Positions 8,855 through 16,846 of a stretch of DNA of 64,000 bases are shown piece after piece. A model generated the notes under the pieces. It ran no database searches. It saw nothing but the letters and a program-made list of their open reading frames with translations, and was not told the origin of the DNA. This stretch comes from JALOAT01 sp041687015 (GTDB lineage: Bacteria > Pseudomonadota > Gammaproteobacteria > Thiohalomonadales > Thiohalomonadaceae): NCBI GenBank assembly GCA_041687015.1, contig JAWLCT010000013.1, positions 10,597 through 74,596 of the forward strand. The letters are read 5' to 3'. The stretch's first letter is position 1; every line of letters starts with the position of its first letter. The position numbers and the translations under genes were made by a program.

Positions 8855-9327
8855 ATACGGCCCGTAAAGACACTGAACAGCATGACGCCGGCCGCGCCAC
8901 GCACGACGCCAGCCGTTTCGTCACCTTCCACCTGGATGCGGAGAAATACGGCATCAACGTCATGCAGGTGCGCGAGGTCCTGAAAATCACGGAGATCGCG
9001 CCGGTACCCGGTGCGCCGGATTTTGTGCTCGGGATCATCAATCTGCGCGGCAACGTGGTCACGGTGATCGACACGCGCAAGCGCTTTGGGCTGCAGCCCC
9101 GTGCCGTGGACGACGCGACACGCATCGTGATAATCGAGGAAGGTGATCAGGTGGTCGGCATGATGGTCGACAGCGTGGCCGAAGTGATGAACATCCCCTC
9201 GGGGGAGATCGAACTGGCCCCCAATGTGGGCAACGACGAGAGTGCGAAGTTCATCCAGGGCGTCAGTCACCAGGGTGAGGAACTCATCATCCTGATCGAT
9301 TACGCACGATTGTTCTCCATGGAGTGA
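8851..9327 (+). CDS. cheW: Chemotaxis coupling protein CheW
   Basis: A protein of 158 residues made of a single CheW domain (FVTFHLDAEKYGINVMQVREVL, GVPDFVLGIINLRG-like stretch, VTVIDTRKRFGL, VDSVAEVMNIP). It couples CheA to receptors. The ATG at 8851 sits in an ATGA overlap with the preceding gene. A small gene starts 3 bp after its stop. Confidence 0.95.
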   Translation: MNTARKDTEQHDAGRATHDASRFVTFHLDAEKYGINVMQVREVLKITEIAPVPGAPDFVLGIINLRGNVVTVIDTRKRFGLQPRAVDDATRIVIIEEGDQVVGMMVDSVAEVMNIPSGEIELAPNVGNDESAKFIQGVSHQGEELIILIDYARLFSME

Positions 9328-9330
9328 GTC

Positions 9331-9513
9331 ATGTCCGAGGTGGGCCGCGTCACACCGGGGAAACCCATCTGGCCGGAACCGCACCGGGACCTGCCCGAGC
9401 GCCAACGCGATGAGCAGGAGGACAGCACGCCGGAGCGGCGCAAGAAAAAGCAGGAGCAGCGTGATGCACCACCGGACGCACCTGCCGGCGGCCACATCGA
9501 TGAATACGTATGA
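9331..9513 (+). CDS. Small hydrophilic protein, 60 aa, function unknown
   Basis: A 60-residue, strongly charged, Pro/Glu/Arg-rich protein with no membrane segment; it ends GGHIDEYV. It begins 3 bp after cheW and its stop overlaps the next start (ATGA). The tight packing between two conserved operon genes is the main evidence that it is translated. I do not recognise a domain. The composition suggests a disordered peptide. Confidence 0.65.
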   Translation: MSEVGRVTPGKPIWPEPHRDLPERQRDEQEDSTPERRKKKQEQRDAPPDAPAGGHIDEYV

Positions 9514-9905
9514 GCACTGAAATCCTTCTGATCGCGGCAGCACTGGCGCTGGTTTTCGTGGCGCTGGTGTTGAACAGGGTGGCGTTCACCCGCCAACGTG
9601 CCACCCAGGCCCGGCTCGATGCGCTGCAAAGCGACCTGCGCGCGCTGTGCAATGCCACCATGGGCGTCGGACAGCGGATTGCGCGCGCGGAACAGCAGCT
9701 GCGCCACGTCGCCCAGCGGCAGGAGGAATTGGGCCTGCGCCAGGAGCAACACGAAGACCCGGACGGCCGCTCCTATGAGCAGGCCACCAAACTGTTGCGC
9801 AAGGGCGCCAGCGCGGAGGAGCTCATGGAAATCTGCGGCCTGTCCCGCGGCGAAGCCGAATTGCTCGTCATGATGGGCCGGCTCGAAAGCAACAAACCGC
9901 GCTAA
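9510..9905 (+). CDS. DUF2802 family protein
   Basis: A protein of 131 residues. An N-terminal hydrophobic segment (about 3-22) is followed by a coiled-coil-like stretch (RQRATQARLDALQSDLRAL) and the conserved end EQATKLLRKGASAEELMEICGLSRGEAELLV, a helix-turn-helix-like motif. The family is regularly the last gene of the polar-flagellate chemotaxis operon; its function is not established. The start overlaps the upstream stop. Confidence 0.85.
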   Translation: MSTEILLIAAALALVFVALVLNRVAFTRQRATQARLDALQSDLRALCNATMGVGQRIARAEQQLRHVAQRQEELGLRQEQHEDPDGRSYEQATKLLRKGASAEELMEICGLSRGEAELLVMMGRLESNKPR

Positions 9906-9933
9906 GCACGTATCCCCCGCTGCGGCAACGTAA

Positions 9934-9964
9934 GTCGGGTTAGCCCGTCAGGGCGTAACCCGAC
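9934..9964. repeat. 31-bp perfect palindrome with GTCA loop
   Basis: GTCGGGTTA, GCCC, loop GTCA, GGGC, then GTAACCCGAC form a near-perfect hairpin between the convergent ends of the DUF2802 gene and the fhlB-like gene. It has no T-run on either side, so it is not a classical intrinsic terminator, but its position between convergent genes suggests a transcription-end or REP-like role. Confidence 0.7.
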
Positions 9965-10011
9965 GCACGCCACTGAATCCCATTTTCGCAAGGCCCCCGC
10001 CGGAACATCCA

Positions 10012-10299
10012 TCAGGACTCCGGCTTTTGCGGCACCCGGCCGGTCACCCAGAACGCAAAGGCGAGCACTTCGGCTACCGCTACGTAGAGCTCCCGGGGGA
10101 TGGTTTCGCCCAATTCCAGGCGGGCCAGCAGGCGGCACAGCTCGGGGCTGTGTTGAAGCGGGATACCGTGCTCCTGGGCCGCGGCAATGATGGCCTCGGC
10201 AACCTCATCATCACCTTTTGCGGTGACGCGCGGCGCCTCCCGTCCATCGTACTGGAGGGCGACGGCAGACGTCCTGGTGTGCTGTTTCGAATCGTTCAT
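10012..10299 (-). CDS. FhlB-like protein (FlhB C-terminal domain homologue)
   Basis: A protein of 95 residues matching the cytoplasmic C-terminal part of FlhB/YscU proteins (AVALQYDGREAPRVTAKG, HGIPLQHSPELCRLLARLELG, IPRELYVAVAEVLAF). It lacks the membrane domain and the NPTH autocleavage motif. Such stand-alone homologues accompany fliK in many bacteria and may act in export substrate switching. It is translationally coupled to fliK: its ATG overlaps the fliK stop. Confidence 0.85.
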   Translation of the reverse strand: MNDSKQHTRTSAVALQYDGREAPRVTAKGDDEVAEAIIAAAQEHGIPLQHSPELCRLLARLELGETIPRELYVAVAEVLAFAFWVTGRVPQKPES

Positions 10300-11720
10300 A
10301 CCCGCTCCTGCAGCAGCCCCGAGGGCATGGGTTCCTCGTCGCCCGTGGCGCGGCCGGTGTGGGCTTCCAGCGTATCCACGTCCAGCCCCGCCGCGCGCAG
10401 CCGCGTGTCCAACACGCGCAAGGAGGCGTTGATGCGTTCGGCCATCTCCGCACGCTCGGCAAAGAAGCGGGTACTCACCGCGCGGCCGTGCAAGCCAATC
10501 ACCGCACGCAGCGCCCCGGCCCCGGCGTCACCCAGTTCGAGGGTCACCGTCCAAGGCGCCGGGGCATCGGGATCGTCTTTCTGCTCGGGATCGCGGCGGA
10601 TACGCAATGTGAGCGTCTCCAAGGCCGCGCCCTGGCGGAACGGCAGTTCCATTACCCAGGCGGGGCCGCCGCCATCCGGGTCTTCAGGCGTGGCACGAAA
10701 CTGATGCAGCTCGATGCGAGCAAGTGCACCGTCGGCCTGCCGGGCGAGGGCGCGCAGGGTTTCGACGGCGGTCGTGCGTTCGTGGGGCGCACCGTCTTGG
10801 GAGCGGGATGGCGGTGCACGCAGCAGGCTGAAGAGCCGCAGCAGCAAGGCCTTGAGATCACCCCCCACGATGCCGCCCGAAGGGAGCGTCAGCGTCGAGG
10901 CGGCGGGGAGGGCATTGGCATGGGTGGCGTCGGTGGTGGCCGGGCTCGAAGACAGCAGTGACGGCGACACGGTCCCCGGCAGCCGTGCCGTGTTTCCATC
11001 CGCTGATGGGGTCGCGCCGGCTACGGTCGGTGGCGCCGCCGACGAGCCCGCCGGGTTATCCCCACCCGCAATGGGCCTCACCGGGGCCGCCGGGGGAAGC
11101 GGGTCGCGGGGGGCAACCGCCGGAAGGGCGACATTGGTGCCGGACGGGTTTGAGGGCGTTGGACCGGGCGGGCCCGACGTCGGGGGTGTCTGGGATGCGC
11201 TGCCCGCCGGTGGTGCCTGGCGCGCCGCAAGCCGCGCCTCCAGGAACATGCCTGAACCGTTGACCGCCTGTTGCAGGCCTTTGGGCGTCGTGAGTTGGCG
11301 GGGCTCGGGGATGTGCCCGTGCAGCCGGGCGGCCCATTCGCGGAGGGGCGCGAGGCCTGATTCGCTGGCCAGCCGAATGAGGGCGGCCAGAGCCGGTGCG
11401 AGAGGTTGCTGACGGGGCAACACCTGGCGCAGCGCCTGCTCCAGCGGGGAAGGCCCGGGCGTCTCGGGCAGGCGCAACTGCCAATGGGCCGGGCGCTCGG
11501 CGGCGGTGAGCAACAGTCGCTGCCCTGCGCGCAACGGCACTTCACTGCGCACCTCCACCTCGCGCCCCTGGACCAGCAGCTTGACCGTGCCACCTGCCGC
11601 CGAGCCGTGCGTCACAAGCGCTTCGAGTGCGGCACCTGCACGCCAGGCCGCGGCAAGCACCGAAGCGGCGCGGGTGAGCTGTGCCGGGGAGAGGGTCGGG
11701 GCCGTGGGTTTGATGTCCAT
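10296..11720 (-). CDS. fliK: Flagellar hook-length control protein FliK
   Basis: A protein of 474 residues with the low-complexity Pro/Ala/Thr centre typical of FliK and a conserved C-terminal domain (about 380-470: PWTVTLELGDAGAGALRAVIG, STRFFAERAEMAERI). FliK is the secreted molecular ruler that sets hook length. I start it at the ATG at 11718-11720 (MDIKPTAP); the same frame is open far upstream through the divergent gene, but that part is non-homologous. The divergent promoters lie in the 69 bp to 11789. Confidence 0.88.
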   Translation of the reverse strand: MDIKPTAPTLSPAQLTRAASVLAAAWRAGAALEALVTHGSAAGGTVKLLVQGREVEVRSEVPLRAGQRLLLTAAERPAHWQLRLPETPGPSPLEQALRQVLPRQQPLAPALAALIRLASESGLAPLREWAARLHGHIPEPRQLTTPKGLQQAVNGSGMFLEARLAARQAPPAGSASQTPPTSGPPGPTPSNPSGTNVALPAVAPRDPLPPAAPVRPIAGGDNPAGSSAAPPTVAGATPSADGNTARLPGTVSPSLLSSSPATTDATHANALPAASTLTLPSGGIVGGDLKALLLRLFSLLRAPPSRSQDGAPHERTTAVETLRALARQADGALARIELHQFRATPEDPDGGGPAWVMELPFRQGAALETLTLRIRRDPEQKDDPDAPAPWTVTLELGDAGAGALRAVIGLHGRAVSTRFFAERAEMAERINASLRVLDTRLRAAGLDVDTLEAHTGRATGDEEPMPSGLLQERV

Positions 11721-11789
11721 GGTTCGTGATTGCGGGTGTATCCGTGATGCGAGCGCTTGTTTATGATGCGCCAAAGCGGGAGAGCGAGC

Positions 11790-12644
11790 ATGAAGAATCT
11801 TCAGCAAAATCTGTACGTGCGTCGCGAGGGACGGGTCACCGGGCCCTATCCCATCGGTTTGATCTCCCGTTATGTGCTGCTTGGCCGCATCCGCGCCGAT
11901 GACGAGGTGAGCGGTGATCGTACGGAGTGGTTCCGGGTGCAGGATGTGGAAGCCCTGGTGCCGGACGTCATGCTCGAAGCCGAGTCCCACCCCGACGATC
12001 CGGAAGTGCTCGAACGCCTGCAGTCGGCCCGCCGCTGGGCCGACGAGCGTCGCCACCCCGGTGCCGGGCATCACGACGGGCCGGAGCGCCGGGCCGACCC
12101 CAGCGCGGGCGGCCGCGCCGGGTTCGAGCCGGTCGTGGCGGAGATCCGCCTGCGCCACTATGTGATGCTCGCCGCCATCGTGGCTGCGGTGATCGCCGTG
12201 CCGTTTCTGCTGCCCAGGCAAAGCGACGTAGCGCAAGCCAGCTGTGAAGCACCGCCTGCGCCTGGCGTGAACTGGAGCGGATGTCTGCTCGCCGGGCGCG
12301 ATTTTCCCAACGTGGACCTGGCCGGCGCAAACCTGCGCTCAGCCGATCTGAACACCGCCAACTTGCGCGCCGCCAACCTGCGCGGCGGTGATCTGGCTTA
12401 CGTGAACTTTGCCCTGGCCAATCTGCGTGGCGCGAATCTGAGCGACACCGAACTGCTCGGTGCCAATCTACGCGGTGCCGATCTCATCAATGCCAACCTC
12501 CGCGGGGCGAACCTGCGTTACGCCATTCTCACCGACGTGCGCCGCGAGGGCGCCGACTTCACCGGTGCACGCCTGGATTTTGCGGAATGGGAGCCCGGTG
12601 TGCAGTGCCTGGCCCATTCCATCGGCAGGTGCATCACTGAATAG
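11790..12644 (+). CDS. Membrane-anchored pentapeptide-repeat protein with N-terminal GYF_2-like domain
   Basis: A protein of 284 residues. The N-terminal 60 residues (LYVRREGRVTGPYPIGLISRY, IRADDEVSGDRTEWFRV) resemble the GYF_2/DUF4339 fold. One membrane helix lies near 126-143. A pentapeptide-repeat domain (about 165-270) is visible as A(N/D)LR repeats such as LAGANLRSADLNTANLRAAN. ATG 11790 has GGGAG 7 bp upstream. The helix would place the repeats on the other side of the membrane from the N-terminal domain. Function unknown. Confidence 0.8.
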   Translation: MKNLQQNLYVRREGRVTGPYPIGLISRYVLLGRIRADDEVSGDRTEWFRVQDVEALVPDVMLEAESHPDDPEVLERLQSARRWADERRHPGAGHHDGPERRADPSAGGRAGFEPVVAEIRLRHYVMLAAIVAAVIAVPFLLPRQSDVAQASCEAPPAPGVNWSGCLLAGRDFPNVDLAGANLRSADLNTANLRAANLRGGDLAYVNFALANLRGANLSDTELLGANLRGADLINANLRGANLRYAILTDVRREGADFTGARLDFAEWEPGVQCLAHSIGRCITE

Positions 12645-12653
12645 TCGTTTCGC

Positions 12654-13235
12654 TCACGACGACCATGGGCCGCCGAAGTTTTCCGTGGTGTAGCGTTCGA
12701 AGCGCAGGCTGTCGGACCAGTAATCGGGCGCAAGTCCGGCTTTCATTTTCAGGTGAGCGAGGAACGCGCGCGCGTCGGTCAGCTGTTCCCAGACACTGGG
12801 CAGGAAGGTGCTGCGAAACGGCCCTTCCTTGAGGATCAAGCCATCCACGCCGGGCCGCAGCAGCGCCATCAGTTCCGCTTCCGAGGCCGCGGGCAGGGGC
12901 TCGGCGGGATTCAGCACGGAGATGGACACGGTCAGCGAGGACATCTCTTCGGCCCGCACGGGCATGAAGCGCGGGTCTTCGAAGGCGGCGGCAAAGGCGT
13001 GGCGCGCCACGTCCTCGACCAGCGGCCAGCGGGCCTGCAATCCCCCGATACACCCGCGCAGTTCGTGCTTGGCATACAAGGTCACGAAGCTCGCCCGCAG
13101 GGCGCGCAAGGCTTCCGGGTAGACTGTCGCCTGAACGCTGATCGGACGCGCATGTTGCAGGCCGTGACGAATGGAATCCCTCGCCACCGCGAGCAGCATG
13201 CCGCGCGCCTCGGACGGCAACTCAGTGGAGGACAT
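12654..13235 (-). CDS. amrA: AmmeMemoRadiSam system protein A (AMMECR1 domain)
   Basis: A protein of 193 residues covering one AMMECR1 domain, with the signature ELRGCIGGLQ near residues 57-67, AFEDPRFMPVRAEE, and the end FERYTTENFGGPWSS. Human AMMECR1 is the eukaryotic relative. Its start overlaps the end of the MEMO-like gene by 14 bp. It belongs to a three-protein set with that gene and the divergent radical SAM gene; the reaction of the set is not established. Confidence 0.93.
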   Translation of the reverse strand: MSSTELPSEARGMLLAVARDSIRHGLQHARPISVQATVYPEALRALRASFVTLYAKHELRGCIGGLQARWPLVEDVARHAFAAAFEDPRFMPVRAEEMSSLTVSISVLNPAEPLPAASEAELMALLRPGVDGLILKEGPFRSTFLPSVWEQLTDARAFLAHLKMKAGLAPDYWSDSLRFERYTTENFGGPWSS

Positions 13236-14007
13236 AGGCGCCGTAACCCACCACCCGGTCGCGCGGACCGGCGGTGTCGCCGGAGTTGCGCAGGTCGATG
13301 GTATCGATGCGGTAGCCGTGTTTGCGAGCCAGCGTCAGCAGCCCGTTGATGGGATTGCGACCGCAGGCGTCCTCATAGCGCAGGGCTTCGGGCGCCAGGG
13401 ATTCGATGGCTCGACTGGTGGCGGTATCCTGATCGCGCGCCTGCTCGTAACTGTGGTAATGACTCAGGTCCGAGCTGATCACCACCAGGGTCTCGAGCCC
13501 GCCCCAAACGCTCTCCAGCACCTCCGCGACCTCCTGACCGTCGGCATCGCCCACCACCAGCGGGATCAGACTGAAACGGCCAAGGGTTTCCTGCAGGAAC
13601 GGCAGTTGCACTTCCAGGCTGTGTTCCTGCAGATGGGCCTGGTCGAGTTCACGTACCTGCGGCAGGGTGAGCAGGGCATCCACGGCCGTGATGTCCACGG
13701 GAATGTCACCCAGAGGTGTTCGGAACAGTTCTGCGCTGGACGTGGCGAGACCGCGGAAGCCCACGCGGTGGGATGGGCCGAGCAGCACCACGCGCCGAAT
13801 GACACCGCGGGCTGCGACCAGGCGGGCATAGGCGCTCGCCGCCACCGCGCCGGAATAGACGTATCCGGCGTGCGGGACGATGATGGCCTTGGGCACCGGT
13901 GCATCGCCGCGCACGGCATCCAGATAGCGTCGAATGTCGGCGCGCAGCATCTCCGGCTCTGCGGGATAGAAGCTTCCGGCCACGGCCGGCTCACGAATCA
14001 CGGGCAT
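13222..14007 (-). CDS. amrB: AmmeMemoRadiSam system protein B (MEMO1 family)
   Basis: A protein of 261 residues of the MEMO/LigB-like fold. Conserved metal-site-like residues appear in PHAGYVYSG, LGPSH, EHSLEVQLPFLQ and SSDLSHYHSY. ATG 14007 is preferred over an ATG eight codons upstream because a strong Shine-Dalgarno (GAGGAG) sits just before it. The gene is co-transcribed with the AMMECR1 gene and diverges from the radical SAM gene, with about 74 bp between starts. Confidence 0.92.
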   Translation of the reverse strand: MPVIREPAVAGSFYPAEPEMLRADIRRYLDAVRGDAPVPKAIIVPHAGYVYSGAVAASAYARLVAARGVIRRVVLLGPSHRVGFRGLATSSAELFRTPLGDIPVDITAVDALLTLPQVRELDQAHLQEHSLEVQLPFLQETLGRFSLIPLVVGDADGQEVAEVLESVWGGLETLVVISSDLSHYHSYEQARDQDTATSRAIESLAPEALRYEDACGRNPINGLLTLARKHGYRIDTIDLRNSGDTAGPRDRVVGYGAYVLH

Positions 14008-14081
14008 CGCGTCTCCTCGGTTCGTCTGCAACGCCGCAGGGGCGTTGTGGTCGAAGCCTTAGCTCGCAAGGTGTTTTAATC

Positions 14082-15197
14082 ATGAACCAATCACCGGACA
14101 ACATCGATCCCCGTACCAGCACGCCCACTCGCTATTGGCACGCATTGGATGACGGGCGCGTGCAGTGCGACCTGTGCCCGCGTTTTTGCCGCCTGCACGA
14201 AGGGCAGCGCGGACTGTGCTTCGTGCGTGGCAACCTGAACGGCCAGGTGGTGCTCACCACCTACGGGCGCTCCAGCGGCTTTTGCGTCGATCCCATCGAA
14301 AAGAAGCCGCTCAACCACTTCCTGCCGGGAACCCCGGTGCTGTCCTTCGGCACGGCAGGCTGCAATCTCGCCTGCAAGTTCTGCCAGAACTGGGACATGA
14401 GCAAGTCGCGCGACATGGACACGCTCATGGACCAGGCCAGTCCCGAAACCATCGCCCGCGCCGCCGAGTCCCTCGGCTGCCGCAGCGTGGCGTACACCTA
14501 CAACGATCCGGTGATTTTCCACGAGTATGCCATCGACGTGGCACAGGCCTGCCGTGAACGAGGCATCAAATCGGTGGCGGTCACCGCCGGCTATGTGTGT
14601 CCCGAGCCACGGCGGGCGTTCTATGCGCATATGGACGCGGCCAATGTCGACCTCAAGGCCTTCACCGACGCCTTTTACGTGAAACAGACCGGCGCCCACC
14701 TGCAGCCGGTGCTCGATACCCTTGTCTACATCAAGCACGAGACCAGTGTCTGGCTGGAACTCACCACCTTGCTCATTCCGGGTCTCAACGATTCCGATGC
14801 CGAGCTGGAACAAATGACCCAATGGGTGGTGCGGGCACTGGGACCTGATGTGCCCATGCATTTCACCGCCTTTCATCCTGACTGGAAGATGCGCGACATA
14901 CCGGCCACGTCCGCGGAGACCCTGCGCCGCGCGCGGCAAATCGCCCTGCAGAACGGCGTGCGCTATGCCTACACGGGCAATGTGCACGACCCCGAGGGCG
15001 GCAGCACCTATTGTCACCAGTGCGGGGGCAAGCTCATCGGGCGTGACGGCTATGTGCTGTCGGATTGGCAACTTTCTGCGGATGGACGTTGCCAGCGTTG
15101 TGGCACGCCCTGTGCCGGCGTGTTCGGACCCAGGCCGGGCGACTGGGGCGCGAGACGCGTGCCGGTTCACCTGGCCCGCTTCGAGCAGCCGGCGTAA
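14082..15197 (+). CDS. amrS: AmmeMemoRadiSam system radical SAM enzyme
   Basis: A protein of 371 residues. The radical SAM 4Fe-4S cysteines are C94, C98 and C101 in GCNLACKFCQNWD. The N-terminus holds extra cysteines (CDLCPRFCRLHEGQRGLC). The C-terminus adds two CxxC pairs (CHQCGG, CQRCGTPC) like a zinc ribbon. The family resembles pyruvate formate-lyase activases, but no glycyl-radical enzyme is nearby. ATG 14082 gives the family start. Confidence 0.93.
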   Translation: MNQSPDNIDPRTSTPTRYWHALDDGRVQCDLCPRFCRLHEGQRGLCFVRGNLNGQVVLTTYGRSSGFCVDPIEKKPLNHFLPGTPVLSFGTAGCNLACKFCQNWDMSKSRDMDTLMDQASPETIARAAESLGCRSVAYTYNDPVIFHEYAIDVAQACRERGIKSVAVTAGYVCPEPRRAFYAHMDAANVDLKAFTDAFYVKQTGAHLQPVLDTLVYIKHETSVWLELTTLLIPGLNDSDAELEQMTQWVVRALGPDVPMHFTAFHPDWKMRDIPATSAETLRRARQIALQNGVRYAYTGNVHDPEGGSTYCHQCGGKLIGRDGYVLSDWQLSADGRCQRCGTPCAGVFGPRPGDWGARRVPVHLARFEQPA

Positions 15198-15214
15198 AAA
15201 CAGGCCGCGCCGGG

Positions 15215-15220
15215 TATAAT
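15215..15220 (+). promoter_or_regulatory. Possible -10 box upstream of mog
   Basis: A perfect TATAAT lies 29 bp before the mog start in otherwise GC-rich sequence. No convincing -35 hexamer is found 16-18 bp upstream, so this is only a candidate promoter. Confidence 0.35.
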
Positions 15221-15248
15221 CCCCGACCGGTTCCAATTTCTGTCTGTC

Positions 15249-15803
15249 ATGACCGCACAAAACGTACGCATTGGGATTCTCACCGTGTCCGACCGCGCCA
15301 GCCGCGGCGAGTACAAAGATGAAGGTGGCCCGGCCATCCAGGCCGACCTGGGCAAGATTCTCGCGACGCCCTGGGAGGCGGTGGCGCGCGTGATCCCGGA
15401 CGAACAGCCGCTCATCGAGCAGGCACTCAAGGAACTGTGCGATGTGGAAGGTTGCTGTCTGGTGGTCACCACCGGTGGCACCGGCCCCGCACTGCGCGAC
15501 GTGACGCCCGAGGCCACCGAGGCGGTGTGCGACAAGATCCTGGATGGTTTTGGTGAACAGATGCGCGCCGTATCGCTCAAGGTGGTGCCCACCGCCATTC
15601 TCTCGCGCCAGATCGCCGGCATCCGCGGCCGCTCGCTGATCATCAACCTGCCGGGTAAACCCTCGGCCATTGCCGATTGCCTGTACGCGGTATTCCCTGC
15701 CGTGCCGTACTGCATCGACCTCATCGACGGCCCTTACCTGGAAACCAACACCGACGTCTGCCAGGCCTTCCGTCCCAAGCATGCACGCAAGCCCGGTGCC
15801 TGA
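15249..15803 (+). CDS. mog: Molybdopterin adenylyltransferase Mog
   Basis: A protein of 184 residues with the MoaB/Mog core: IGILTVSDRAS, VVTTGGTGPALRDVTPEAT and the INLPGKPSA segment. It adenylates molybdopterin before molybdate insertion. The length is close to that of E. coli MogA. prmB begins 1 bp after the stop, so the two are probably co-transcribed. No other molybdenum cofactor gene is in the window. Confidence 0.92.
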   Translation: MTAQNVRIGILTVSDRASRGEYKDEGGPAIQADLGKILATPWEAVARVIPDEQPLIEQALKELCDVEGCCLVVTTGGTGPALRDVTPEATEAVCDKILDGFGEQMRAVSLKVVPTAILSRQIAGIRGRSLIINLPGKPSAIADCLYAVFPAVPYCIDLIDGPYLETNTDVCQAFRPKHARKPGA

Positions 15804-15804
15804 T

Positions 15805-16728
15805 ATGCCCGACATCGACGAGGCTGTTCAGGACCTGAAAACAGCGCGCGATTTCGTGCGCTGGGGCATGAGTCTGTTCAACGCCGCCGGTCTGCACCAC
15901 GGCCACGGTCTGCCCGACGCACAGGACGAAGCCGTTTATCTGGTGTTGCATGCATTGCATCTGCCGCATGACACGCCCGCGGCCTATTTCGACACGCGCC
16001 TCACCCGTAGCGAGCGCGGGGCGGTGGCGGAGCTGCTTGCACGCCGTGTGCGCGAACGCCTGCCTGCCGCGTATCTCACGGGCGAAGCCTGGTTTGCGGG
16101 CCTGCCTTTTCACGTGGACGCGCGCGTGCTGGTGCCGCGCTCGCCCATCGCCGAACTCATCGAAAGCCGTTTCGAACCGTGGATCGATTCGGAACGGGTG
16201 GGGCGTATCCTCGACCTGTGCACCGGCAGCGGTTGCATTGCCATTGCCAGCGCCGTGGCCTTCCCCGAGGCCATTGTGGACGGCAGCGACATCTCCGCCG
16301 ATGCGCTCGAGGTCGCTGCCGCCAACGTGGCGCGCCATCACATGCAGGACCAGGTGCGGCTGGTGCAGTCAGACCTGTTCGCTAAACTGCGCGGTGAGCG
16401 CTATGACGTGATCGTCAGCAACCCGCCCTACGTGGACGCGGAGGACATGGCCGCACTGCCGCCGGAGTTCCGCCATGAGCCCGAGAATGCACTCGCCGCG
16501 GGTGACGACGGCCTCGACCTGGTACGCACCATCCTGCGCGAGGCGCGCGGGCACCTGAATCCCGGTGGCCTGCTGGTGGTTGAGGTGGGCAACAGTGCGG
16601 CAGCGCTGGAAGACTTGTACCCCGAGGTGCCGTTCACCTGGGTGGAATTCGAACACGGCGATGCCGAGGTGTTTGTGCTGACGGCAGAGGAACTGGAGGA
16701 CTACAGCGCGCTGTTCGCTGCCGCATGA
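15805..16728 (+). CDS. prmB: Ribosomal protein uL3 N5-glutamine methyltransferase PrmB
   Basis: A protein of 307 residues. The Rossmann methyltransferase domain has the SAM motif ILDLCTGSGCIAIA and the catalytic NPPY motif (VSNPPYVDAEDM) that binds the glutamine amide. The N-terminal helical region (AVYLVLHALHLP, AYLTGEAWFAGLPF) separates PrmB from PrmC. The enzyme modifies a glutamine of ribosomal protein L3. ATG 15805 follows the mog stop; the frame is also open upstream inside mog. Confidence 0.92.
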   Translation: MPDIDEAVQDLKTARDFVRWGMSLFNAAGLHHGHGLPDAQDEAVYLVLHALHLPHDTPAAYFDTRLTRSERGAVAELLARRVRERLPAAYLTGEAWFAGLPFHVDARVLVPRSPIAELIESRFEPWIDSERVGRILDLCTGSGCIAIASAVAFPEAIVDGSDISADALEVAAANVARHHMQDQVRLVQSDLFAKLRGERYDVIVSNPPYVDAEDMAALPPEFRHEPENALAAGDDGLDLVRTILREARGHLNPGGLLVVEVGNSAAALEDLYPEVPFTWVEFEHGDAEVFVLTAEELEDYSALFAAA

Positions 16729-16802
16729 GACGTACTGTTGATCCCTCGCCCCAGCCCTTTCCGGAGGGCGTAAGGAACCACACGCTGGATTCAAACGCGC
16801 AA

Positions 16803-16824
16803 GCCGCCACGCTGATATGGCGGC
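16803..16824 (+). promoter_or_regulatory. Hairpin upstream of hemN
   Basis: GCCGCCA and TGGCGGC form a 7-bp stem with an 8-nt loop, ending 22 bp before the hemN ATG. It could affect translation or be incidental; nothing else supports a function. Confidence 0.35.
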
Positions 16825-16846
16825 AACGAGGTGCAAAGCTGTGACC

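Noticed and set aside
11721..12236. N-terminal extension of fliK
   Set aside because: The frame stays open opposite the pentapeptide-repeat gene, but the translation is unlike FliK and lacks a start site.
13899..14081. N-terminal extension of the radical SAM gene
   Set aside because: The open frame runs back through the divergent MEMO-like gene, and the family start is at ATG 14082.
16729..16846. FNR/Anr site upstream of hemN
   Set aside because: A TTGAT half-site is present, but no properly spaced ATCAA partner was found.
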